A stretch of 64,000 bases of DNA from Paulownia fortunei (taxonomy: Eukaryota; Streptophyta; Magnoliopsida; Lamiales; Paulowniaceae): contig CM033109.1 in NCBI GenBank assembly GCA_019321725.1, positions 10,323,993 to 10,387,992 on the forward strand. The letters run 5' to 3'. Position 1 is the first letter of the stretch, and each line of letters starts with the position of its first letter. Of the stretch, positions 36,001-47,225 are shown piece after piece. Below the pieces are notes generated by a model. That model did no database searches and was not told the DNA's origin. It saw only the letters and a program-made list of their open reading frames with translations. Position numbers and translations under genes: made by a program.

Positions 36001-37158
36001 AGCCATATGAAAGACTCCGATGCAACCTTCTGTTGGTAAGTCCACCCACAAAACATCGTGGGTGGCTACCGAAACAAAAGAGAAATGCTACCAAATCAAA
36101 GAAAAATGTTACCACCATTAAAAAAATGAAACCCCCATCAAAATTTGAAAAAAAGAAAAAGTTTAACCAAACCATTAAAAATTGACAGCAAACTTACCTA
36201 TAAATAGAGCTCTCCCAATATAGCTAAAATGCACATGAAAAATACAAGCAAGATGAGAGTTGATTGAGAGAAAAATAGTGTATTTTGAGAGAAGAAAAAA
36301 AGAGAAAAAATTTAGAATTTTTTTATTATATCTTAAAATAGTTTTCTTATTTTTTTTTTATATTCCAAGTTGAAAAACTTGAGATATTTATGATTTAAAA
36401 GATATTATTTTGATAATTATTTGTGTATCCCCTAATTTAAATTTTAAGTCTATTATACAGATAGTGGAAGTTTTTTCTGAACTATGATCTCGTGGTTTTT
36501 CCTAATTAACATTTTTCAAATAAAAATTATTGTATCAAATTTTTACTCTATTGTACTATGTTTTAGAATTATTGATTTGGTCTTATTTTTAATCCTGCAG
36601 GTGAGGAAAAAAATTTCTATTTCAGCTATATTCCTGCCATTTAATTTGACTCTATTTTCCAATATGTTTTGTGGTTGCAGAGAAACTCTCGGTTTTGTCA
36701 AGATCTGCATTGAAAATCTATAGCCTTTCTGATGTGCCTCGAAGGTTAGTGAGGTAGCTAATGTCTTTCACTCTCTGTCAGTGAAATCAAAATGTTTGTG
36801 AAAATTGTGAAATGGCTCATTTTGCAAATTGAATGGATGGTATACTACAGTATTAATTGAAAATTGTGTGCTAGTAAGATTGGCCAATCATGGATTTCTT
36901 GTTTGGATCGTTGAAAAAAGTAGCAGCACAGGCAGTGAAAAAAAACACTAATTTCAAGAAGAATTTTAAGTTTCAGCAGAAGGGAAAATTGCCAATTTAC
37001 TTATCCTTAAAAGAGAGACAAATGAACGAACCTGGATCAATCCTTATTGTAGTGTTGAGAGAATAACCATCTTGAAGAAGCCTCTTTACCATCCATGATC
37101 CCAGAAAACCTGTTCCTCCAGTCACACATACTCTTCCCTTCTTCTTATCCTCTACTAT
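33016..37158 (-). pseudogene. DFR/vestitone reductase-like extended SDR, multi-exon pseudogene
   Basis: Five exon-like segments on the minus strand. Exon 1 (37158-37032): [20 protein letters not shown], the Rossmann NADP-binding motif, ending at a GT donor; its expected start codon is ATA. Exon 2 (36774-36675): VKDISYLTNLRGTSERL-stop-IFNADLDKTESFSA. Exon 3 (36029-35640): GCIGVFHMAHPLD, SSICAAAMSN, DVDLVRSSGIW, the catalytic YIVSK (YxxxK) reached only through compensating frameshifts, DFTEKLGLDFVSVLP and TGPFICPHCPD. Exon 4 (33444-33250): DISLVHVDDVARAHTPL-stop, ELCEFISAKYLEH; its donor reads CTAAGT, not GTAAGT. Exon 5 (33160-33016): GLSTKKHWETRFKYKNGLEE and KCCKEKGLL-stop. Family members reduce dihydroflavonols or related ketones with NADPH. 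Stops, frameshifts, start loss and a MULE at an exon border show it is dead. Confidence 0.92.
33447..35317. mobile_element. Non-autonomous Mutator-like element with long terminal inverted repeats
   Basis: Terminal inverted repeats of roughly 220-235 bases (33447-33670 and 35095-35317) begin GGGGAAA(A/T)T(T/G)(A/G)CAAAATTGG, a start typical of plant MULEs. They are flanked by TATCACCT (33439-33446 and 35318-35325); one further base, G, also agrees on the outer left/right side, so the target duplication is 8-9 bases, as for MULEs. The interior has no transposase. It contains a G-rich stretch (33950-34260), a purine run (34265-34330) and AT-rich filler. Insertion is in the DFR-like pseudogene, with the duplication spanning the last two intron bases and the first six exon bases. 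Confidence 0.92.
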
Positions 37159-37395
37159 CTTTCACTCTTTTTCTTTTTTTCTTCTCTATATGTGAATCGC
37201 GATAAGAGAGCCATGCATCTGCTTAAATAATTACCAAGGCGTAGGTCATTTATGTCTTTTCCACTTCAATTAACTCAGAAGAAAAAATCTCAACTACCAC
37301 ATTGCCAATATTTATAATCAGTTCCGCTCTATTAACTTCAAAGAAGAATCTCATGCAATACAATGCCAATATTTATATATCATGATGTGGTGATA

Positions 37396-37608
37396 TATTA
37401 AAGGAAAGATTTGAGAAATAAAGCTTGGGAGTTTTTTTTCCATTTATTTTTTTCCTTTTTTTTTTGTCATTATGATTTCTCTTCCTTTATTGTAATTAAT
37501 TTTCATTTTCCTTCCTTTAATTAATCTCTTACTATCAATATATGAATAAATTCACAAAGCTTCTACAATTTCTCTTCACTCTCTTTATTTCTCTATAGAA
37601 ATTTTACA
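37396..37608 (+). repeat. 5' LTR and primer-binding site of third copia element
   Basis: 213-base LTR ending TTTTACA at 37608, followed at 37609 by TGGTACTAACG, a degraded tRNA-iMet primer site. An AT-rich polypyrimidine body with no TATA-like box I would stress. It lacks the 30-base internal duplication seen near the start of the 3' LTR. Confidence 0.82.
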
Positions 37609-37679
37609 TGGTACTAACGTTGTAATGTTCTATATCAACTTTTTGCTTTAGCTATAGAAAAGAAGATTCGAAGAAGACT

Positions 37680-39830
37680 ATGGAGAATTTAGCAGATCCG
37701 CTTATGTTTTACCATTTTGACCATCCCAAACTTGTTCTTGTTTCCAAGGTTTACAAAGGTGACAACTACGGTCAATGGAGTCATTCTAGGCTTGCTTTGT
37801 GTGCCAAGAACATGATTGGATTCATCAATGGAAAGGTGAAGATGCCGACGCATACCGACAAAGTTTTTGCTATGGGAACGATGCGACAACATGGTATTAT
37901 CTTGGATCCTTAATTCTGTTAATACTAATATTGCTGGGAGTTGTTATCTACGCAGAATTTGTAAGAGATATGTGAAATGATCTATGATAGGTTTTCACGA
38001 GAGAATGACTCCCCAATTTATCAAATCCGACAAGAAATTGCGAAGCTACGACATGGATATGAATCCATCTTTATTTACTATATTGATCGGTTGTTGCAGG
38101 CCTACTAAGTTTAAACCTGACTTTTCAATAATTTTTTAATGAGTATAGAGCGAATAAGAGTGGATCTCATGAGAATCAAGGCTAAATGATTTACTATCGA
38201 CACATTAACTAATAAATTTAACTTCAAAATTGATAACCTAAAGCTAAGAATTTACAAGTAAACTCTAGAAATAAATAACAAATGGTTAGGAGGGGTGTTG
38301 AATTGAGTAACAAATTCAAAAAAAAAAAAAACTAATTAAAATATAAAATAATCAAAATCAAAATAACAAGTAATAATTGATTAAAATAGGTTGAGCTTTC
38401 TTTCGCCGCCACTAGACAATGGATTGTAATTTCATATCAATATTATTAATAACTTGTCATTGAAATTATTAACCATAAATAATAACAAGCTCTACTACCA
38501 TGATCTTTCCTTAATTGCTCATTATGTAGAACAAGCTCTGTACATAATTCTCTTACCACCAAACCACTTAGAATAAGTTCTCTAAATTTAATTCAATAGA
38601 TACATTAAAATAAAAAAGATTGATTGATCTAAGAAACAACCACACAAGTTTAGGTTATTCAATTTAGGTTATGTTTTTCATTGCAATTAACAAAACTATC
38701 CCATAATCATTAATTATATTTTACTACACATAATTTAAAATTCAAGATAATTATGGATCCAAGATCTCTAATCTAGTTGTAGGAATTTCTCAAACCCAAT
38801 TTGATTGTGCACCTAAACAAAGCAAAAAAATACCCATTAATATATTAAGCATAGAAAAAAATAAACAAGTTCAATTAAAAAGTTGATCAATAATAACAAA
38901 CATTTAATTATAAGAAACCATTCTAGGGCTTTTGAAATCACCATCAACTAAGAAGGAAGTCTAGCCTACATGATAAAAGAAAGTTGCAATGCACTTTTAT
39001 CTCTTTAACTGAATTTTTTTCTTTGACATCAACTGAATTGGGACAAGTTATCAATATAAAAGTTGTAGATCTATCACTTATATTTTCAAAGAGATAAGAA
39101 TCAGGTTAATTGAACTTTATATCAGAAATATATGCTAGAAATAAAAAAAAAATTATTGTAGGTTTGGTCCAAGAATGCTTGTTTCAACTTTATTTTGGCT
39201 TATTTTTGATCTCTTGATTCCTAAATTCTGTATCACACACAAAAAAATATTAAAAAACTATTATTGATAAGAACATAACAAGAAAGATATAGAGGAATTG
39301 ATATAAAATATGTAAAAATATACACTTATCATACACCAATATGAATTGGCTTTCTACCATGATCCAATTACATGTAGCTATAAAGGTATTAAGTTTTTGG
39401 CGGAGTGAGAAGAGAAGAAAAGAAAAGGGTCATGCAATTTTCAATGGGATTAAATGATTCTTTCTCTACAATCTATGGCTCAATTCTTATGATGAGTCTA
39501 CTCCCAAACACGAGAAAAGTGCATACCTTGATTTTACAATAAGAAAGGCAAACAAATGTAGTGACCATGCGGGACAATGATGTTTCTCACTATAGCTATC
39601 AATCTAAGACAACCAAGCTAACAAATCGAGGGACCACTAGTAGAAAGAAGTATTGCACTCACTGTGGCATAGATAACCACACCATCAAAAGGTGATTCTT
39701 TCTTTATGGCTTCCCACTTGGACATAAGATCCATAGAAAAGATGTCAAACCAAGAAGGAAGATAATCTATAACACACAAGCCACTGCTAGTGACACGGAG
39801 AGTTCTCATGGAAGCAAACTAGCCACTTTG
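37680..39830 (+). pseudogene. Copia gag, split by an LTR insertion
   Basis: gag opens at ATG 37680 with DHPKLVLVSKVYKGDNYGQW and MIGFINGKVKMP (UBN2_3-type gag N-terminus). After frame changes it continues NIAGSC... and RFSRENDSPIYQIRQEIAKLRHGYES to about 38091. It resumes after the insertion at about 39340 (QYELAFYHDPITC, then MGLNDSFSTIYGSILMMSPLP). The zinc knuckle follows at about 39655 as YCTHCGIDNHTIKR-stop. Without the insertion and frameshifts the order is that of an ordinary copia gag. Confidence 0.83.
38092..39331 (-). mobile_element. Athila-type LTR inserted in copia gag (minus strand)
   Basis: About 1.24 kb lacking copia sequence interrupts gag. In minus sense it begins TGATAAGTGTATATTTT at 39331, as other Athila-type LTRs here do, and ends near CTTAGTAGGCCTGCAACA. 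The end region (GAGATCCACTCTTATTCGC ... AGTCAGGTTTAAACTTAG) matches the layout of such LTR ends. I could not find a convincing 5-base duplication: left flank TCGGT, right flank TACAC. The exact left limit could be a few bases off. Confidence 0.65.
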
Positions 39831-39879
39831 ACTACCGATGAGTATGATTGCCTTATGCCACTTCATCAATAAAATACCG

Positions 39880-40060
39880 GTATCATCCAAACCTCTAATA
39901 ATAGTGCACGTAAACATTCATCCACTACTCATCAATGAATAATAGATAGTGGAGCCACCAACCATATTTCAAATTATGCTCCCACGCACAACAAAACCAA
40001 CTCTAAATGTCATCATTTTGTTGGCCTACCAAATGGAGACGAGCCAAAATGTTTTTGTTA
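39880..40060 (+). pseudogene. Copia protease active-site region
   Basis: Plus-strand reading IIDSGATNHISNYAPT at about 39940-39990 is the copia protease motif (WIIDSGATxHI), with the Trp codon replaced by a stop. It lies between the zinc knuckle and the integrase, as expected. Confidence 0.85.
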
Positions 40061-40449
40061 GTTCTATGTATGTTGTTAATGATAGACTCTTAATTATGTA
40101 TTATTTATTGAGGAGTTCAAAGTGAATTTACTATCTATTAGTAACCTTTTGAACACTTAGATTGTAGTGTGATATTTTATCCTAATTTTTATGCGGTATA
40201 GGATTTAACTACGAAGAGGACGATTAGATGGGGGAGGCAGACTAATGGTTTATATTTTCTCTCCATCAATTGGCATCCTCACTGTGCAAACACCACCAAC
40301 CACAAATCTAACCTTTGGCCTGATTGACTTAGACATCCATCTACTCTTCCACTCTGATTATTATCCAAAACTAATCTAGAAATTTCCTTTAATACGCATT
40401 TATTTTGTGATATTTGTTCTTTAGCCAAGCAAACCAGGTTATCTTTTCC

Positions 40450-41150
40450 TAATAGTTCTAAGTGAAGCATTTTTTTTATTTACTTCATTATGATATTTGG
40501 GGACCACACAGAATTTGTTCTTATTACGGAGTTAAATATTTATTTACTATTGCTAATAATTTTCTCATTTTAATTGGCTATTTTTTTATGTCCCACAAAT
40601 CTAAAAACAAAATATCTTTTACAAAATTTCTTTACTTGGATCAAAACACAATATGGTTGCAACATAATAAGCCTTTGTTCCGATAATAGGGGAAATTTCT
40701 TTCTACACAACCATTTTTCAATAACAATGGCACAAATTTTCAACATTCCTGCACTAACATACCTCAACAAAATGGGGTTGTAGAGTGTAAATGTCGCCAT
40801 TTGTTAAATGTGGCCCAAGCACTTCAGTTTCGAGCCAATTTACCTCTTAAATTTTTGGGGGGGAACATATAAAAACAATAATTACCTTATTAACTATTTA
40901 CCTACACTACTTCTCTCCAACCAAACACCATATGAAAAGTTTTACCAAATACTACATTCTTAATTACATATCTGAGTTTATGGATGCCTTTGCTTTGCCA
41001 CAAACCTAATTACCACTCAATAATTTGAAAAATGAGCCCGAAAATATGTTTTTCTTGAATATCCAAAAGAACAAAAGGGATATCGTGCTTATGATTTAAT
41101 TGACAAAAGATTCTTCATCTCTCATGTTGTTGTTTTCATAAAAAAAAATT
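40450..41150 (+). pseudogene. Copia integrase of third copia element
   Basis: Reads LLHYDIWGPHRICSYYGVKY (first catalytic Asp in HYDIWG), ANNFLILIGYFFMSHKS (normally VDDFSRATWVF), then in the next frame WIKTQYGCN and LCSDNRGNF (second Asp), PQQNGVVECKCRHLLNVAQA (Glu region; Glu retained in VVE), and KCVFLGYPKEQKG...YDLIDKRFFIS near the end. Several frame changes separate these blocks. Non-functional but all three DDE positions can be seen. Confidence 0.88.
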
Positions 41151-41299
41151 TCTCTATTCCAACTTATCACAAAATGACCATACTTCAAATACTACACCAA
41201 CTTTACCCATACCTCTAGCCACAAACATTGACCTACCTTCACTTTTCTCAAACCAAGGAAACCAACTAGCTATGGATAGTTCTCCTAAAAACACCATCA

Positions 41300-42200
41300 T
41301 TGTGGAGCTACTTACCCCAAGCTAAGACTTGTATCCTAATGAAAATTTTCCCACCTATAGACATGTCTCTTCTCATTAAACCCTCGACTCACTATCATTT
41401 ATCAAGGTATGTGTCATATTCTAATATTTCCACTGCTTATCATACGTTTGCTCATAATCACTCTTACCTAGTTGAACCAAAGGATCGTAAATGGATTGAT
41501 GCTTTGCAATACAAGATACAACCTTTTGAAGTGAATAAGACATGGTCCATTACTCTCTTACCTCTAGGCCATTGGCCCAATGGGTGTAAATAGGTTTACA
41601 AGTTTGAATGGCAATGTAGAGATATACAAAGCCAGTTTGGTTGCCAAAAGCTTCACTCAACGAGAAGGCATTGATTACACCAAAACCTTTACCCCAGTTG
41701 CTAAACTCACTATTTTTCGATGCCTTTTATTCGTCTTCTCTACTCTTAGGTAGGGCCTCTATCATGGAAGTTCAAAATATCTTTCTACATGGAGATTCTT
41801 ATTAAGGAAGTCTATATGCATCTTTCTCTTGGTTTTCAATAATAGGGAGAGAATGTTGTATGCCGACTCCACAAGTCACTCTATGGCCTCAAACAAATTT
41901 CATGGTCTTGGTTTCACAAGTTTCTCACTACCATCATCAAGTTTAGTTTTTCAGCAATCATGGGCAAATTACTCTTTATTTCCCAAGGTGTGCGGGACTT
42001 CTTCTATAACTATATTACTTTATATAGATGATATGATAACCATATGAGACAATGAGGATGCAATTAATGAAGTCGGGTCTTTCCTTGGAACATGTTTCAA
42101 GCTAAAAGACCTTCAATTATTAAAATATTTTCTTAGTATTGAAGTGGCTCGATCACAAGTGGGCATATCCATCAACCAATATAAATACACACTAGATATA
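41300..42200 (+). pseudogene. Copia reverse transcriptase of third copia element
   Basis: Blocks in order: WIDALQYKIQPFEVNKTWS (41490-41550), [23 protein letters not shown] (41660-41710), EVYMHLSLGF (41810-41840), and the catalytic LYIDDMIT with both Asp residues present (YIDD at 42021-42032). Then LGTCFKLKDLQLLKYFLSIE (42085-42140), continuing as the VARSQVGISINQYKYTLDIL segment. Stops and at least three frame changes. Confidence 0.9.
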
Positions 42201-42835
42201 CTCAAAAAAGCAGGGATACTTGGCGCTAAACCAGCTCAATCTCCTAAGGAATGGAACTTAAAACTCAAACCAACTAATGAGGACTTACTTAAAGATCCCA
42301 CATATTACATACAGTTAGTTGGAAAATTAATCTATTTTACTATTACTCGATCGAAGATTACTTTCATGATTAATACACGTAGCCAATTCATTCACATGCC
42401 TAGACGACCTCACTTGGATACAGTTCATTATTTATTGCAACACTTGAAAGACTCACCAAGACAAGGCTTACTCTTTTCTTCCAAAATTAATTTGGACTTG
42501 ATTGGTTATTATGATGCAGATCAGGTTGGATGCGTTACTATACGATGATCCTAATTGATTATTGCATTTTTCTAGTAAGACACTTGTTTCTTGGAAAAGC
42601 AAATGACAAACTACAATTTCTAAGTCTTCAGTTCAAACAGAATATCGGTCTGACTTTAAATACTTGTGAGTTAATTTTGCTAAATTATTTATTACATGAC
42701 TTACGGGTCACCCGAACACAACCAACCATATTATATTGCAATAATCAGGCAGCTATAAGGAGAACTTAAGACGACTGCTGTATCAACTGAGAATTAAGTG
42801 GCAAACTTCTTTACTAAGGCATTAGGAAAACTTAT
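42144..42835 (+). pseudogene. End of RT and RNase H of third copia element
   Basis: An open frame of 134 codons (42144-42548) carries YTLDILKKAGILGAKPAQSP, VGKLIYFTITRSKITFMINT and LDLIGYYDADQVG, where DAD is the first RNase H motif (normally DADWAG). The next frame (42530-42769) gives DYCIFLVRHLFLGKA, CELILLNYLLHDLRV and ILYCNNQAAI (normally LYCDNQAAL, Asp changed to Asn). VANFFTKALGK closes it at about 42805-42835, followed by the GGGGAGT polypurine-like tract. Confidence 0.88.
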
Positions 42836-42874
42836 TTGCAAGTCAAGTATTCTCACTGGTCACTTACTGGGGAG

Positions 42875-43124
42875 TATTAAAGGAAAGATTTGATTGATAT
42901 ATCAAAGGAAAGATTAAGGAATAAAGTTTAGGAGTTTTTTCTTTCCTATTTATTTTTTTTCCTATGATTATGAATTTTCTTCCTTTATTGTAATTTGTTT
43001 CGATTTTTTATTCCTCTTTTGTTGTATAAATACATTGTAATTACTCAATATCAATATATGAATACTGTCACCAAGTTCCTATAATTTCTCTTTATTTTTT
43101 CTATTTCTATATAGAAATTTTACA
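42875..43124 (+). repeat. 3' LTR of third copia element
   Basis: 250 bases from TATTAAAGG, right after the tract ACTGGGGAG, to TTTTACA at 43124. Near its start the unit TAAAGGAAAGATT occurs twice, about 28 bases apart; the 5' LTR has it once. Otherwise collinear with 37396-37608. Confidence 0.82.
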
Positions 43125-43618
43125 TGATCTTCCAGCTACCAGGGGTAATGCACAAGTATTTCTGAATAGTTAGATGAGTTGATAGTTTCTCATATGTGAT
43201 ATGAACAAATTATTTAAAGAGTTAAAATGGTTCTCATGAATGTCCTCAAATCTTGAGCAAAAGAATACTAAAGAAAGCCAAGAGCTAAAACATCTAAATG
43301 AATAGTGAACTTTTCATAACAAATTGGTCCTTATTAGGGCTACAAAAAACTATGTTATCTTGTCATATGATGTATGTTTTAAGGAGGTTCCCCTCCAATG
43401 TTATGGTGAGCTTCGATTTATGCTTACTCAAGTGACTGTTATATCTTAAAGTGTGGTCGCGTACATTATATAGCCCCCATTCTATGATTATAGTTTGAAT
43501 ATTTAGTGGGTTGATTGATGGTATATTAATTGGTAGGGGGAATGTATATAAGTGTTGCACATGTACCACTTCTTTTTTGGTTTCTTCACTTTTTAAATAG
43601 ATATGGGCTCATAAGAGG
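43125..43618. other. No gene seen; left flank of solo LTR
   Basis: Sequence between the copia 3' LTR and the Tekay solo LTR. The minus-strand open frame at 43363-43569 shows no resemblance to a known family. With the solo LTR removed this stretch continues directly into 46113 onward. Confidence 0.5.
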
Positions 43619-46107
43619 TCTAACACCCCCAATACTATACACACATATATATTTATAGATATAATAATTTTGACATGATAAATCCTATATGCTTGTAATA
43701 ATTTTTTTTTTTTGTAACAGCATAATAAATAATAAATTATTTTTTTCACTCACAAACTAATATATATATATATATATACATTTGCAGAGGACCCATAACA
43801 ACTATAACATTTACATACACCCATGTACAAAAAAGTTTTAAAAATAACACACAGTGCAAATCCCAAAACCTAATATAATACACTCCAAAATCAAATAAGT
43901 TAACAACCAGCCTGACAGGTCGTCATCAATGTACACTGCTCCTCAGAACCTGTAGGAGCTCCAATCGCTTGCTCAGTTAGTCCATGGCTTCAAGTATCAT
44001 CAAACTCACCTACAATACATGAACTACGTGAGCTAATGCTCAGTAAATGAAAATCATGCATGTTGAAAGGAATAATCTAACATAAATGCAATGCATTTCT
44101 ATGAGATCATGACAAGAATGTGAACTCATGCATCAAAATCATTTCATTCAAAATCATTTTCCATCATTGCGCCCTTGGCCCACCTACTATATACCGGATA
44201 GAGCTCTCGATAATATCAATAATCATATGGCCATAAACAGATCGACACAGTTCGGGAGCCATCTCCTGGAATCACCAAAGGTCCACCCCCTGTCTTCCCC
44301 TGTGACCCTCCAGAAGTATTCCCATCGGCGGCGTTAATAAGGGTACAGTCAAGTGGTCCACCCTTTCGTAACCACCAGAGGCACACCCTCTGTCAACCTC
44401 TATGATCCTCCAAAAAGTAATACTCGCGGTGCCCCAAATATCATATAAATAAGCCACACATGGGCCTCGGTACACTAGTAGTGGCCAACCAAAATATTTT
44501 CTTTCTAAAAATAATGTTATGCATGCAAAACCTCAATTGTGAGCATGTATTATGCATGCACGTGTAAATATTGATGAATGGCATGTTCAATGACACAGTG
44601 AATCACATGTCCTGCCATCCAAACAACGTATGTATTATAAAATATTTATAATACTCATTAAGACACAAGGATCACATTTAATATAAATAAGTCAAGAAAT
44701 ACTATGCCCATGCATTGTAGTTGCAAATGGATTTTCACTTACCTTCCACCTTTGATATCTTACTGAAAGTTAACAAGATTATCCTCCCTAGTTTTAGATA
44801 TAAGGCGGCCTGTAAAAGTATAACGTATTAATTTTCATTTTTAATCAATAAGTTTTTATATCAAATTTCATAAGGGATCTTAAATCTTAAATTTAATTGA
44901 ATAACAATCAAACCTTAAAATTTTTATATTTCACCCCAATCAGAACTTTTTAAATATTTTAATTTCTCGTCTTAAATTTATTCTAATATTATTTAATTGA
45001 TATGTTATAATCCTGTAATCAATCCCTCAATTTAATTAACTCCGTCATCTAATTAATACAAGATAATAAAATCGAATATTCGTAACTTGTTTCAAATTAA
45101 AGGTGTATATTAGTTATTATCTCACAGGTAGATAACTAATTAACTTGGATCAAAAAATTTCTTTCAAATTAAAAATAAACGACATAAACATATATTTTTA
45201 TCCGTACAAAAATAAGAAGGGATTTACCCAAAATTTTCTCAATTTCTATGATTGAAATTTATTCGTGCTATTTCTTCTTCGTTTTGTTTTCTTTTCCTTT
45301 CTTTGTTGCCGTGCGCGGACGTGTGTGTGTGGTGTTATTTAGGAAATAAATATAGCATAATATATTATATATGTACTTATCCTTAATATTAGCATTAAAG
45401 ATCTAATCTAATATATTATATATATACTTAACCTTAATATTAGTATTAAAGTAATCTAATACAATATATTATATATATGTTTATCCTTGTCATATATATG
45501 TATACACTACATATTCTTATCCTCATCATATATATATGTGTACACTACACGTGTAATCATATATATATATATATATTATATTACACACCATATACTTATA
45601 TATATATATTATATTTATATTTATATATATATATATATTTTTATATATAATCAATACAAAATATTATTTATTTATTTTTATATATATTTATTTATAAGCC
45701 CCTAAATTTATTTTATATTAAAAATTACACCCTCTTAATTAATATGATAATGTCCTTATTTTCTTTTATTATTATTAATATTATTATTGTTACTATCATT
45801 ATTTTCTCCCTAATCAATTTATTTGCATAATTTATCATATAAACATAACGATGCCACCTTTTACTTACGTGTATCATAATATTATCTGATAGTTGATATC
45901 TAAATTCTAATTTTAGTATCAACTCAACCAATTAGGTTAAAAAATCTAAAAACTAATATTCGTGACAACTTCAAAAGTTTAATTATTAAAATGCCGTATA
46001 TAATATAATGTATTATGAAATATCAATTAAAATGCAATGACACATATGTGGCATAAAATGCATGAACTATATTGGTCAGGTGAATAGTGTGAGGTTCGGG
46101 TATTACA
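43619..46107 (-). mobile_element. Solo LTR of Tekay/Del-type element with AGAGG duplication
   Basis: Homologous to the LTR at 546-3619 and in the same orientation. Minus-sense start TGTAATACCCGAACC at 46107; the end reads GGGTGTTAGA at 43619, where CA has become GA. AGAGG lies immediately outside both ends (43614-43618 and 46108-46112), a perfect 5-base target duplication. No internal sequence, hence a solo LTR made by recombination. Length 2489 bases against 3074 for the first copy; it has its own expansion of TA-rich repeats at 45361-45690. Confidence 0.95.
45361..45690. repeat. Tandem repeat (51-53 base period) grading into TA microsatellite
   Basis: TATATTATATAT(G/A)TA(C)TTA(T/A)CCTTAATATTAG...-type units start at about 45361, 45412 and 45465, giving a period of 51-53 bases and three copies, the last partial. 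Long TA and TTATA runs follow to about 45690. An open frame of 72 codons rich in Tyr and Ile (45487-45705) is produced by the TA runs and is not a gene. Confidence 0.8.
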
Positions 46108-47225
46108 AGAGGTTTTTAACTTCTTAACTTAAAATCATCTATCTTCTTGCCATACTATTTTATATGTATCTCTATTCCTTTTTTTTATCTTGCATTGTGA
46201 AGAATAGGATATGAGGAAGCATTGAAAGATTATTGGGTCTAGTAGTAATGGTGGGCAAGGTACTAATGTGGTCGACCACGATAGCACCTTGCTGCTTGGG
46301 TGTTAGCACCTTAGGGTGTCTGGTGCCCAAACACGGTAGGCCTACGTGTTAATGGGCAATGAGTACTGGCATAGTGCAACATCAAGTTATGGTCAGTAGA
46401 GTACAGTGGGCAGACAATAAAGTGGGGTGCCGATGCTGAGCACACGTCGGGTGGTCCGAAATGCAATTTATGTTTGGACTTTGCAGGGAATTTGTGCATC
46501 ATTAGGGTCACATAGGAGAAATTTATAGCTTCATTAGATGCCTAGAAGTTGAGATCTGTGGGGTGTGCTTACTCAGATTTCCAATGTCTATTATTGTCAC
46601 AAAAAAATAAATATTTTTAAGCCTATTACAGGTGAATAGATTGTTGGATGCCCTTCTCTACCAGATGGCCTTTAAGCCTTGGCCATAGATTAACATGACT
46701 TAGTAGGGTTCACCATGTCTTAGCTTAGGCTGAGGCCATCGAGGGTCGACCCAAAGTCCGACTTGACTTACAGGTGTATTAAGCCAGTCTCGCCAGGTAG
46801 CGGTGTTAGTTGCTCTGTGCTCACAGACAGGCCATGTCATGCACACCATATGGGCATTTGCACCTGCCATTGGTGAACTATGTAGGCACTTGTGTGTGAG
46901 TGTTGGGCACCATGCAAAATGGTGCCACGCATTGGATAGGAGCTTGGCCTTAAACATAAATGTTCGGCATTGAGCGACAAGGGTACAGAGTGCCTCCACA
47001 ACATATATGATTTCGCGGCAGGTGATGGAAAACATAGACTCGACATGTGCAAGAACTTTAGATGTACGCAAATGGTTTAGTAAATACGCTCGACCAGGTG
47101 GCAGATGGTTAACCTAAAGCTAGAACACACAGATGATAAACTTTGGTGATAGTTTCCAGGCATTGGGGGATGTCCACTACATAATTTATTGTTGCTGATA
47201 GTTGCAGAAAAAATAGACTCTGCTA
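46108..47225. other. GC-richer block, no recognised gene
   Basis: From about 46240 to 47100 base composition rises compared with the surroundings. Words such as GGTGCC, GGGCA and GGCACC recur (for example GTGGGGTGCCGATGCTGAGC and GGGTGTTAGCACCTTAGGG), reminiscent of the GC-rich copia leader at 19918-20098. Minus-strand open frames of 123 and 66 codons (46700-47071, 46311-46511) match no family I recognise and look compositional. It may be the decayed leader of another retroelement. Confidence 0.45.

Larger units (their letters stand above)
37396..43124 (+). mobile_element. Ty1/copia retrotransposon with short LTRs (plus strand)
   Basis: LTRs at 37396-37608 and 42875-43124 share TATTAAAGGAAAGATTTGA at their start and CTATAGAAATTTTACA-like ends. 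Internal order is primer-binding site, gag, zinc knuckle, protease, integrase, RT, RNase H, polypurine tract: a complete copia layout. Flanks read TGATA (37391-37395) and TGATC (43125-43129), a 4-of-5 match consistent with a worn target duplication. gag is split by an LTR insertion (about 38092-39331). pol is broken by many frameshifts but is the best preserved copia pol in the window in terms of recognisable length. Confidence 0.9.

Noticed and set aside
35900..36175. Minus-strand open frame of 91 codons
   Set aside because: Mostly intron plus an out-of-phase reading of exon 3 of the DFR-like pseudogene; the correct phase gives GCIGVFHMAHPLD.
36484..36723. Plus-strand open frame of 79 codons
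   Set aside because: Its end is the antisense of exon 2 of the DFR-like pseudogene and the rest is intron.
45487..45705. Tyr/Ile-rich open frame of 72 codons
   Set aside because: Created by TA microsatellite runs within a solo LTR.
46700..47071. Minus-strand open frame of 123 codons with Cys and His residues
   Set aside because: No recognisable family; overlapping open frames in other phases and raised GC explain the lack of stops.
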